Made by a program: the position numbers and the translations under genes. Of a stretch of 22,523 bases of DNA, positions 1-7,295 are shown in pieces. The first letter of the stretch is position 1; each line of letters opens with the position of its first letter. The stretch lies in assembly GCA_002419445.1 (NCBI GenBank), contig DIGC01000030.1, positions 1-22,523 of the forward strand, in the 5' to 3' direction. Source of the DNA: Caryophanales bacterium UBA5732. GTDB taxonomy: Bacteria; Bacillota_I; Bacilli_A; Izemoplasmatales; Hujiaoplasmataceae. A model generated the notes under the pieces. That model did no database searches and was not told the DNA's origin. It worked only from the letters and a program-made list of their open reading frames with translations.

Positions 1-1
1 A

Positions 2-1243
2 ATTCTAAATGCTTACAAACATATCCATCCCTTTGAAAATATTGACCGAATTATCGTAAATGGCATCAAATATTCTTTGCCAAAAGATGACAAGATATCT
101 GCAGATAATTTGGTAGAAATTGAAACTTTTTTCAATAAAGAGGAAGTTACTTTTCAAGATATCATCAATAATATTCGAGGAGTTTCACCACTACTAGCTA
201 AATATATTGTCCAAGAAGCCCATTATAAATCAAGTAAAATGTTTGAGGTTTATAAAGATGTTTTCAATAAAATAGCCCAGCCTACAAAATCAACAAAGCA
301 CTTCTATTATATAGATATCCTCGATGATGATAAAATATATTATAATACAATATCAGAATTGTTGGAGGTTCAGTTTATGGAAGCGTCAAGTCTTGATCGT
401 GTAAAACAAATTCACAAGTATCTTCATACTTTTATTAAAAATACTTTAGATAAAAACGTAAATAAATTGGAAAAATTGACAAAAGATCTAAATGAAGCTC
501 AAAACAATCAAATTAACAGAATTAAAGGCGATTTGTTGTTGCAAAACAACAACCTAATAGATAAAACCAAAACTGAGGTAAAACTATATAGTTATGAACT
601 TGATGAAGAAATCAATATTGAAATCGATCGTATGTCCTGCCCAGTTGATAATGCAAATAAGTATTATAATCGCTATAAGAAACAAAAAAGTGCAATTAAA
701 CATATTGAGGGACAAATCGATTTAACAAAAAAAGAAATCAACTATTTTGATGATTTGATTAATCAGTTGTCAGATAATTACGATATTAAAGATTTAGAAG
801 AAATTCAAGAAGAATTAATTAGTAATCGTTACCTCGCAAAGAAAAAAGACAAGAGCAAAACGAAAAATCCAAATTACAATATTTATTTTGATGAATTGGG
901 AATTCAGATTGTTGTTGGTAAGAATAACATCCAAAACAACTACCTTACACATAAATTAGCTAAAAACGATTTCACGTGGTTCCATGTTCAAAAACAGACC
1001 GGATCTCACACCATTGTAATGAGTAGTCAAGAATTAACCGAACCAACGATAAGAGCAGCAGCTAATTTAGCAGCACTTTATTCTAAAAGCAAATTATCAA
1101 GTTCTGTACCCGTAGATTATACTAAAATTAAATATGTAAAAAAAGTACCTGGTGAGGTGGGTTCGTACGTAACCTACACAAATCAAAAAACAATATTTAT
1201 TGATCCAGACGAAACTCTTTTACAAAAACTAAGGAAAGGCTAG
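2..1243 (+). CDS. rqcH: RqcH (Rqc2/NEMF, NFACT-family) ribosome quality-control factor, 5'-truncated by the window edge
   Basis: The frame is open from base 2 and reads ILNAYKHIHPFENIDRIIVN before the first possible start, a TTG at 77, so this is the C-terminal 413 residues of a protein usually near 560 aa. The missing part is most of the NFACT-N domain. Visible parts are a helix-hairpin-helix segment (IRGVSPLLAKYI), a long charged coiled-coil middle with the family motif CPVDNANKYYNRYKKQK, and a C-terminal NFACT-R domain (GIQIVVGKNNIQNNYLTHKL, WFHVQKQTGSHTIV, VPVDYTKIKYVKK, YTNQKTIFIDPDE). In characterised homologues this protein binds 50S subunits carrying obstructed nascent chains and recruits tRNA-Ala to add alanine tails for degradation. 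Older annotations call it a fibronectin-binding protein. It ends convergently with thrS. Confidence 0.92.
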   Translation: MLNAYKHIHPFENIDRIIVNGIKYSLPKDDKISADNLVEIETFFNKEEVTFQDIINNIRGVSPLLAKYIVQEAHYKSSKMFEVYKDVFNKIAQPTKSTKHFYYIDILDDDKIYYNTISELLEVQFMEASSLDRVKQIHKYLHTFIKNTLDKNVNKLEKLTKDLNEAQNNQINRIKGDLLLQNNNLIDKTKTEVKLYSYELDEEINIEIDRMSCPVDNANKYYNRYKKQKSAIKHIEGQIDLTKKEINYFDDLINQLSDNYDIKDLEEIQEELISNRYLAKKKDKSKTKNPNYNIYFDELGIQIVVGKNNIQNNYLTHKLAKNDFTWFHVQKQTGSHTIVMSSQELTEPTIRAAANLAALYSKSKLSSSVPVDYTKIKYVKKVPGEVGSYVTYTNQKTIFIDPDETLLQKLRKG

Positions 1244-1265
1244 ACAGCCTTTCCTTATTTCTTTT
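1231..1265. terminator. Bidirectional hairpin terminator shared by rqcH (+) and thrS (-)
   Basis: A perfect 10-bp stem, AAGGAAAGGC (1231-1240) and GCCTTTCCTT (1247-1256), encloses a 6-base loop TAGACA. It is followed by ATTTCTTTT on the plus strand and AGTTTTTGTA on the minus strand. The rqcH stop TAG (1241-1243) opens the loop, and the thrS stop (1255-1257) overlaps the outer end of the stem. One structure therefore appears to end both genes. Confidence 0.85.
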
Positions 1266-3159
1266 CTGCAATTTCTTTAATTATTAATTTAATAAAATCA
1301 TCGACTTTAACAGTTGTCTGTTCTTGCTCGCCATATCGACGATATGTAACTTCATTATTTTCAACTTCTTTATCGCCAACCACTAATTGATAAGGAATCT
1401 TTTTGGTTTGTGCTTCACGAATTTTATAACCTAATTTTTCTTCTCTATCATCCATTTCTACTCTGATTCTGTTGTCAGTCAGTAATTTAAGCAATTCCTT
1501 GGAGAAATTTAAATGGAAATCATTGTTAACCGGGATAACCTTAACTTGCACTGGCGCAATCCATGTTGGAAAAGCTCCGCCATAATGTTCGATTAAAATT
1601 CCGATAAATCTTTCAATTGAACCATATAATGCTCTATGTAACATGACTGGTCTTTTTTTGTCGCCATTAGAATCAATATAAGTTAAATCGAATCTTTCAG
1701 GCAAATTCATGTCCAATTGAATAGTACCACACTGCCAAATTCGCTTCATCGAATCTCGTAATTTAAAATCTAATTTTGGACCATAAAAAGCGCCGTCACC
1801 AGGATTGACTTTATATTCTTTACCGATCGCTTGCAAAGCGTCAGCTAAAGCTTTCTCAGCTTTATCCCAAGTAGCAATCTCACCAATATACTTTTCTTCT
1901 GGTCTTGTTGAAAGTTCAATGTTATATTCGAGTCCAAAAATCGAGTACATATATTCGTATAATCTAACCAATTCTTTAACTTCGTTGACTATCATATCTT
2001 CTGTCATGAAAATATGAGCGTCATCTTGTGTAAAGTTTCTCACTCTAAACAAACCGTTTAAAGCACCGCTGGCTTCATGTCTATGAACTAGACCCAATTC
2101 TCCGACTTTCAGCGGAAAGTCTTTGTACGAATGTATATCACGTTTGTAAACCAACATTCCACCAGGGCAGTTCATTGGCTTAATAGCGAACTCTTGATCA
2201 TCGATTTCTGAGATATACATGTTTTCGCGATAGTTGAACCAGTGTCCAGATATTTCCCATAATTCTTTATTGAGCATTATAGGAGTTTGAATTAACTTGT
2301 ATCCTTCTTTAAGATGAACGTCATACCAAAAGTTTTCCAGTTCACGTCTAAGAATCATCCCGTTTGGTAACCAAAAAGGAAATCCAGGACCATATTCGCT
2401 TAGCATAAACAAGTCTAATTGTTTACCGAGTTTACGATGGTCACGTTTTTTTCTTTCTTCTAAATTTTGCAAATGTTCATCAAGTTCTTCTTTAGTAAAG
2501 AACGCTGTACCATATACCCTTGTAAGTTGTTTGTTTTTGGAATTGCCACGCCAATAAGCTCCAGCCAAACTTAAAAGTTTAAAATTTTTTATCCACTTTG
2601 TGCCCGGTAAATGGGGCCCACGGCATAAATCTGTAAAATGACTTTGTTGATAAATGCTGATTTCTTCATCCTTAGGTAGATCTGTGATTAATTCGACTTT
2701 ATATGGATCGTCTTTAAAAAATTCTAGCGCTGCATCATATGAAAGAACAGACCTTTCAATCTTAGAATTTTGTGAAGCAATCTTCTTCATTTCTTTCTCA
2801 ATAGTCTTTAAATCATTTTCCGTTAAAATGTTATCGCCTAAATCGATATCATAATAAAAACCGTCTTCGATGATTGGACCCACTCCAAAATTGGCGTGAG
2901 GATACAATTTTTTAACAGCTTCCGCCAAAAGATGAGCCGTGGAATGTCTTAAAACCTCAAGAGATTCTGGATCGGTCTCACTCAAAAATTGTATTTCCGA
3001 ATCCTCAGAAATAACACGGTCCATGTCTAAAATTTTGTTATTGACTTTTGCTGCAATACTATTCTTTTTTAAAGATATAGATATGTCCTCAGCAATATCA
3101 AAAAGTGATTTTGGTTCAGCGTACGCTTTTACTGAACCATTGGGTAGAATTATCCTCAT
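1255..3159 (-). CDS. thrS: Threonyl-tRNA synthetase
   Basis: This 634-aa class II synthetase has the full bacterial architecture. It opens with an N-terminal TGS domain (about 1-60). The editing domain follows, with metal-site motifs HSTAH (H72, H76) and CRGPH (C179, H183). The catalytic core has motif 2 (RVRNFTQDDAHIF), the zinc-ligand region NCPGGMLVYK and motif 3 (RPVMLHRALYGSIERFIGIL). The C-terminal anticodon-binding domain begins near IAPVQVKVIPV. It charges tRNA-Thr and hydrolyses mischarged Ser-tRNA-Thr. The ATG at 3159 is preceded by AAGGAGG seven bases upstream. It is transcribed from its own promoter through a threonine T-box, directly downstream of dnaI, in the order seen in many Firmicutes. 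The length is normal. Confidence 0.98.
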   Translation of the reverse strand: MRIILPNGSVKAYAEPKSLFDIAEDISISLKKNSIAAKVNNKILDMDRVISEDSEIQFLSETDPESLEVLRHSTAHLLAEAVKKLYPHANFGVGPIIEDGFYYDIDLGDNILTENDLKTIEKEMKKIASQNSKIERSVLSYDAALEFFKDDPYKVELITDLPKDEEISIYQQSHFTDLCRGPHLPGTKWIKNFKLLSLAGAYWRGNSKNKQLTRVYGTAFFTKEELDEHLQNLEERKKRDHRKLGKQLDLFMLSEYGPGFPFWLPNGMILRRELENFWYDVHLKEGYKLIQTPIMLNKELWEISGHWFNYRENMYISEIDDQEFAIKPMNCPGGMLVYKRDIHSYKDFPLKVGELGLVHRHEASGALNGLFRVRNFTQDDAHIFMTEDMIVNEVKELVRLYEYMYSIFGLEYNIELSTRPEEKYIGEIATWDKAEKALADALQAIGKEYKVNPGDGAFYGPKLDFKLRDSMKRIWQCGTIQLDMNLPERFDLTYIDSNGDKKRPVMLHRALYGSIERFIGILIEHYGGAFPTWIAPVQVKVIPVNNDFHLNFSKELLKLLTDNRIRVEMDDREEKLGYKIREAQTKKIPYQLVVGDKEVENNEVTYRRYGEQEQTTVKVDDFIKLIIKEIAEKK

Positions 3160-3180
3160 ATTTTTGCCTCCTTAAAAATA

Positions 3181-3382
3181 AAAAAATCGCCCTCTTGTAG
3201 AAAAGGGCGATTGATAATCGCGGTACCACCTTAATTTGTAACTCATTACCGTTAACGCCTGGTACGGACTTTTTCAAAGTCACTCCGAGGTGGTAATTAT
3301 TAAGTCTTAATAAGTAGCTTTCACCGACCTACTCTCGCTGGAAAAAGAAAATTAATAATCATATCCTCTTCTTAGATTTATA
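3181..3382 (-). ncRNA. T-box leader of thrS (specifier ACC, Thr)
   Basis: On the minus strand the leader carries the T-box core AAGGTGGTACCGCG (complement of about 3219-3232). A Rho-independent terminator follows, with a 9-bp stem AATCGCCCT/AGGGCGATT (3204-3212 with 3185-3193) and a T run. The core can instead pair with the 5' side of the terminator (GCGATT with AATCGC, AAGG with CCTT), forming the classical antiterminator with a TGGT bulge. Upstream, a Stem I region contains GCGAGAG and an AGTAG/CTACT helix. ACC in ATTACCACCTCGGAGT (3292-3294) is the best specifier, placed like TAC in the tyrS leader. Uncharged tRNA-Thr is expected to promote readthrough. Confidence 0.92.
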
Positions 3383-3388
3383 CTATTT

Positions 3389-3416
3389 ATTATATATTGA
3401 AAATTAAGTTTGTCAA
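3389..3416 (-). promoter_or_regulatory. Sigma-A-type promoter of thrS
   Basis: A perfect -35 TTGACA (complement of 3411-3416), a 16-bp spacer and a perfect -10 TATAAT (complement of 3389-3394) place the start near 3382, just before Stem I of the T-box. The -35 overlaps the dnaI stop codon TGA (3413-3415). Confidence 0.85.
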
Positions 3417-4315
3417 GAAATATGTGGTAAATCAGTCAAAACAAATTCAACTGTCATTCTTTTAATTCTTTCAACGATTCTAAATGCAGCAATAGTTTCT
3501 AAATTGTTGTCAGTTTTTCTAAAAGCTTTAGCCAAATCATTATAGTTTAAGTTAGATGTGAAGAATGTAGGTTTGTTATCAAGAAGACGATGTTGAAGGA
3601 TTGGACCCAATACTTCATCTCTAATAAATTCACTGAAATACTCGCCTCCAATATCATCGAGCATTAAAATTTCTGCTTCTTTAATTGAAGTGATTTTTTC
3701 TTCAAGACTTCCATCGCCAATTGAAGATTTAAGTTCCCTCGCTAAATCAGGATAATAGGCAAAATAGACTTTATGTCCTAGCTTAGCTAACTCATTAGCC
3801 AAAATCGCTAAAATATAAGTCTTTCCGGTCCCATATTTGCCACAAATATACATGCCTTTTATAAAACTATCTTTATGGTAACTTTTTAAAAACTTCAGAA
3901 CGTAATTGTTAATAGCTTTTCTACTTTCACCAATTAAATCAAAATCATCTAAACTTGCGTTGAAGATTTTTTTAGGAACATACATCGCATAGATATTATC
4001 GGTTGCAGTATTGAACTTATTGTATTGACAGCGGCTGTATGTGAGTTCTATGTAATTTTTACTATATTCTAATTTGGGAGTAAAGCCAACAGTTGATAAT
4101 TTGCAATTTTCTAAACCTGAGCATTTATTACAGATGTTCTTTTCATCACGAAATGTTAAAAATACGTTGAGAGATCGAATGACATCTTCATGAGTCATGT
4201 CGTGTTCGAGGATAAATTTCTTGATAATCGGATCAGACATTAAACCGTCTATAATGTTGTCATAATCAATGTCAGACTCTTTGTAATTCATTAAGTCTTT
4301 TATCGGTTTCATCAT
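3413..4315 (-). CDS. dnaI: Primosomal protein DnaI, replicative helicase loader (DnaC/DnaI family AAA+ ATPase)
   Basis: The 300-aa protein has an N-terminal helicase-interaction region with a cysteine cluster (C62, C65, C71, C96) that fits the zinc-binding site known for DnaI. An AAA+ domain follows, with Walker A GKYGTGKT at 159-166 and Walker B ILMLDD at 216-221. DnaI loads the hexameric DnaC helicase at the origin and at restart sites together with DnaB. Its ATG at 4315 overlaps the dnaB stop in a TAATG arrangement. GGAGAG lies just upstream, so translation is probably coupled. A second ATG follows immediately and is equally possible. The gene ends on TGA with no separate terminator before the thrS promoter. 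Confidence 0.94.
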   Translation of the reverse strand: MMKPIKDLMNYKESDIDYDNIIDGLMSDPIIKKFILEHDMTHEDVIRSLNVFLTFRDEKNICNKCSGLENCKLSTVGFTPKLEYSKNYIELTYSRCQYNKFNTATDNIYAMYVPKKIFNASLDDFDLIGESRKAINNYVLKFLKSYHKDSFIKGMYICGKYGTGKTYILAILANELAKLGHKVYFAYYPDLARELKSSIGDGSLEEKITSIKEAEILMLDDIGGEYFSEFIRDEVLGPILQHRLLDNKPTFFTSNLNYNDLAKAFRKTDNNLETIAAFRIVERIKRMTVEFVLTDLPHIS

Positions 4316-5514
4316 TAACTCTCTCCTTCATTTTCTTTTAGATATTCATCAAGCCAATCAGGTTTTACGTCAGGACGTGAACTTCTCTTGTATTGTGGCT
4401 TATCTTTTGTGCTATCTAGATGTTTAATATAGTCTAGTGCTAGCTCTACTGTATCAATTTTGTCGCGTTTCCAACCCATACCTACTTTTTGAATATAAGC
4501 ATAACTCGGTAGATTATTACCTTTAGTTTTCGCGATGTAAGCCAATAACACATTTACAACTCCGGAGTTTAAACCAACTTCATCCATAAGTCTTTCAACA
4601 TGTCTTAAGTCAGCCGAAGAAACTAAACCTTCTCCGAGTTCAGCTAATAAATCTTTCGGAGAAATTGACTTAAAATATTCGACAATGTTATCCGTATCGA
4701 GCGCTTTAACCGTAACTTCCTCTTTGGTAGGGTCGACAGGGTATATATCATAATTTGAACGTGAATTTTTTGATAAGACTTCAATGTTTATCATATTATC
4801 TTCGTCAAGTGATTTAGTGAATATTTCAGCCATCTTCAATTCATCCAAACCATAGACATAACTCAACTGTTCAATTTTGGATTTGACCGCTTCAGTTAGA
4901 TTCTCTATATTATAGATTTCAATGTCAATACTATCCGCGAAAAGTCGCCAATTAAAGTTATAGTTATTTAAACGAGCAAAAGTTCTTGTTTTGTTGGCAA
5001 CCAAATCATTTTCATATTCATTTTCTATCGGTTCTAGTGCTGGGAAAATCTCATTAAAAGCTTTAGAAATATTATATTTTTGTTTTTTGTTAGGAGCTTT
5101 TACCTTAAACACTTTAAGCAGTTTTTTAAATCGAGTTTTGTTGATAGAAGCTATTAAATATTCACCTAAAATTCCATCATTGATGAAATTTCTAGCACTT
5201 AAAGGCAATTTTATTTCATAGGAAAAGTTGTCATTGGCAAAAAAAGTAACCAATAAACCTATTGCTTCCAATTTATATCTTTCTAGTTCAATTTCTGATA
5301 CTTTTTGTCCTAAAATCGATTCCAAATCTGAATGCAAATACTCATCAGAGATAAAATCCTGACGATTTATTAGATTCATCAGGGTCATATAAAGAGTAAA
5401 AGCACTCTGGCCAATTATTGGTTGGTAAAGCAAAGTTAACACCTGATAATCAATCTCAGAGCATAAGCCTTCTCCTGAAACTACAAAAGTATCACTTCTT
5501 CTCAGTGTTTCCAA
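4315..5514 (-). CDS. dnaB: Replication initiation and membrane attachment protein DnaB (Firmicute primosome)
   Basis: At 399 aa it is shorter than the roughly 470 aa of the Bacillus protein. It is not a helicase but the Firmicute DnaB/DnaD-type primosome protein that, with DnaI, loads the replicative helicase. The C-terminal part carries the DnaD/DnaB homology region ending in the motif SYAYIQKVGMGWKRDKI, of the YIxxVxxxW type. The N-terminal half matches the winged-helix/DDBH1 layout only loosely by eye. The start is TTG at 5514, preceded by AGGAGG with a 6-base gap. No ATG upstream is in frame within the coupled region. AGGAGG overlaps the TAG stop of the preceding small gene, and the end overlaps dnaI by one base. 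Confidence 0.88.
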   Translation of the reverse strand: METLRRSDTFVVSGEGLCSEIDYQVLTLLYQPIIGQSAFTLYMTLMNLINRQDFISDEYLHSDLESILGQKVSEIELERYKLEAIGLLVTFFANDNFSYEIKLPLSARNFINDGILGEYLIASINKTRFKKLLKVFKVKAPNKKQKYNISKAFNEIFPALEPIENEYENDLVANKTRTFARLNNYNFNWRLFADSIDIEIYNIENLTEAVKSKIEQLSYVYGLDELKMAEIFTKSLDEDNMINIEVLSKNSRSNYDIYPVDPTKEEVTVKALDTDNIVEYFKSISPKDLLAELGEGLVSSADLRHVERLMDEVGLNSGVVNVLLAYIAKTKGNNLPSYAYIQKVGMGWKRDKIDTVELALDYIKHLDSTKDKPQYKRSSRPDVKPDWLDEYLKENEGES

Positions 5515-5524
5515 ATAAATCCTC

Positions 5525-5890
5525 CTAAGGATGAAGTGAGATGCCTTTAAATCTCAATGCTTCTTTTAACTTAGCGTAGAAAAATAAAACTTTTTTTCTT
5601 GGTCGATTGAAACCAAAACCCGTAAACCAATTGACTTTTAAATCAACACCAACTTCAATTGGTGTGATTTCCGCTATTGTTGCGATTATATCATAACCGT
5701 TTGCTAACATATAGATTTCTCTATGAACTTTGTTTATATCTCTAATTTCAAGTTTCTCATCTTCTGCTATTTTTCTTAAAGCGTCTAGAACTTGAGTGAA
5801 ATTATTGCGATAATAATTAGTTCTTAAAGCTGGATCAGGATGCAATTCTTTAGTTTCACAAGTATTGGCAAAAAAACTTTTAGCTGACAT
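5525..5890 (-). CDS. Conserved-looking small protein of unknown function between coaE and dnaB
   Basis: I do not recognise this 121-aa protein. It has no signal peptide or membrane segment and only one cysteine. The pattern suggests an alpha/beta fold: an N-terminal helix (TQVLDALRKIAEDEK), then alternating hydrophobic stretches likely to be strands (REIYMLANGYDIIATIAEI, VGVDLKVNWFTGFGF), then a basic C-terminal helix (RPRKKVLFFYAKLKEAL). The ATG at 5890 is preferred because AGGAG lies seven bases upstream; the TTG directly before it would be only four bases from the same site. It overlaps the end of coaE by 11 bases, and its stop is embedded in the dnaB ribosome-binding site, so it is probably co-translated with DNA-replication genes. 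nrdR commonly occupies this position in Firmicutes, but this is not NrdR: it has no zinc ribbon or ATP-cone. Confidence 0.8.
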   Translation of the reverse strand: MSAKSFFANTCETKELHPDPALRTNYYRNNFTQVLDALRKIAEDEKLEIRDINKVHREIYMLANGYDIIATIAEITPIEVGVDLKVNWFTGFGFNRPRKKVLFFYAKLKEALRFKGISLHP

Positions 5891-6467
5891 CAATACTCTC
5901 CTTTATTTTATGATAAATTTTATCGAATTGATTATAAGTATTATCTGTATCAAAAGAATTATCAATAACATAATCGCTAAGTTTACACTTATCGACAAGA
6001 GGCATTTGAGATTTTATTCTCTTTATGGCTTCTTGAACTGATATTTGATTTCTTTCAACGAGTCTTTCAATTTGAATTTTTTCATCCACATAAACACAGA
6101 TTATCTCATCACAAAAGTCATCCATCTTTGCTTCGAAAAGTAAAGGAATGTCTAAAACAACAATCTTCTCAGTCTTTGATAACCTTTTTAGTTGTTCAGT
6201 AAATGACCTAATGACAAATGGATGAGTGATTTTATTTAATTGCTTTAACTTTTTTTCATCATTAAAAACAATCTCAGCAAGTATTTTTAAATTAACTTCA
6301 TCAAAGCCAAATGCCTTCTTAACTTCATTATACAATACTTTATTAGTTTTTAATAGATTTTTATAGATTTTATCAGCATCGAGAACAGTCACGTTTTCAT
6401 CTTCAAAAAAGCCACTGACCAATGATTTACCGGAGGCTATCCCTCCTGTTAAACCAATTCGCTTCAT
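5880..6467 (-). CDS. coaE: Dephospho-CoA kinase
   Basis: This 195-aa P-loop kinase phosphorylates the ribose 3' hydroxyl of dephospho-CoA, the last step of coenzyme A synthesis. It opens with MKRIGLTGGIASGKS, which contains the Walker A motif. The DADKI segment, IVVLDIPLLFEAKMDD and ERLVERNQ all match the family, and the length is normal. An upstream in-frame ATG at 6497 lies inside mutM and would add ten residues before the P-loop. The ATG at 6467 is better: it forms an ATGA overlap with the mutM stop and has AAGGAAAA upstream. Together with coaX and the PanT-like gene upstream it supplies three parts of a pantothenate-to-CoA route; coaBC and coaD are not in the window. Confidence 0.95.
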   Translation of the reverse strand: MKRIGLTGGIASGKSLVSGFFEDENVTVLDADKIYKNLLKTNKVLYNEVKKAFGFDEVNLKILAEIVFNDEKKLKQLNKITHPFVIRSFTEQLKRLSKTEKIVVLDIPLLFEAKMDDFCDEIICVYVDEKIQIERLVERNQISVQEAIKRIKSQMPLVDKCKLSDYVIDNSFDTDNTYNQFDKIYHKIKESIDVS

Positions 6468-7294
6468 AATGTTTTCCTTTTTTGACAGTTCGGGCAAAAA
6501 TATGTCCCTCGACCGCCAACTTTAATTTTCTCTATTTTTGTATTACAAATTGGGCAGGGCTTTCCAACCATGGTGTGAACATTTAATTCATTTTGAAACC
6601 TGCCATCAACACCAAAACTCGATTGATATGTTCTTATCGTAGTTCCGCCAAGTTGAATCGCTTTATCTAATACAATTTTCGCATTATTTAAAATTTCTAT
6701 CACATCATCTTTATTTAGATTACTGGCAAGTACTTCAGGATGGATTTTAGAGCGAAATAAAGTTTCATCTACATAAATGTTCCCAAGGCCTGTCAAAATC
6801 GATTGATCGAGCAACACTGACTTGATTGGTCTTTTAGCCTTTTGAAACTTTTCAAAAATCGCATCTGCATCTATATTTTTTTGATTTGCTTCAACACCAA
6901 GTTTTTTTACACTTAAAAGCGTAAATTCCATTCCTCTTTCAACTAATTCCATAGTGCCAAATTTTCTCACGTCATGATAAGATAAAAATGTGTTATCACC
7001 AAGTTTAAAAACGACATGATCATGTTTCGTAAGTTGATCAAGACTTTCTCTCATGTAGTATTTGCCTTCCATTCTCAAATGTGATACCAAAGTATAGTCA
7101 TCTAGAACAAAAAACAGATATTTACCATAACGATTTATATCCCGAAAAGTTTGATTAGTAATTTTACTTTTAAATTCTTGAAAATCCATTTTGATGATCT
7201 TTGGATAAGGTGAAAAAACTTCTTTTATAGTTTTCCCTAACAAACGAACTTTTAATGTCTCTTTTACAGTCTCAACTTCTGGTAATTCAGGCAT
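6464..7294 (-). CDS. mutM: Formamidopyrimidine-DNA glycosylase (Fpg/MutM)
   Basis: The 276-aa enzyme excises 8-oxoguanine and formamidopyrimidines and nicks the abasic site. It begins MPELPEVETVKETL, giving the catalytic N-terminal proline (P2 after Met removal) and E3. The LRMEGKYYM segment carries the conserved lysine, and the helix-two-turn-helix region contains ILTGLGNIYVDE. The C-terminal zinc finger has the spacing C-x2-C-x16-C-x2-C (CPIC...CPNC) with the conserved arginine in GGRGTYF. It follows polA by one base, and its Shine-Dalgarno GAGGTG lies inside the last polA codons. It ends on TGA right after the zinc finger, which supports TGA as a true stop in this genome. Confidence 0.97.
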   Translation of the reverse strand: MPELPEVETVKETLKVRLLGKTIKEVFSPYPKIIKMDFQEFKSKITNQTFRDINRYGKYLFFVLDDYTLVSHLRMEGKYYMRESLDQLTKHDHVVFKLGDNTFLSYHDVRKFGTMELVERGMEFTLLSVKKLGVEANQKNIDADAIFEKFQKAKRPIKSVLLDQSILTGLGNIYVDETLFRSKIHPEVLASNLNKDDVIEILNNAKIVLDKAIQLGGTTIRTYQSSFGVDGRFQNELNVHTMVGKPCPICNTKIEKIKVGGRGTYFCPNCQKRKTL

Positions 7295-7295
7295 A

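Noticed and set aside
1805..3175. Three plus-strand open frames (66 to 78 codons) inside thrS
   Set aside because: They lie antisense to well-conserved synthetase coding sequence, have no ribosome-binding sites and show no recognisable protein features.
3413..3415. TGA as a tryptophan codon (Mycoplasma code)
   Set aside because: dnaI, mutM and the PanT-like gene all end on TGA at the expected family C-terminus, and tryptophan is encoded by TGG throughout.
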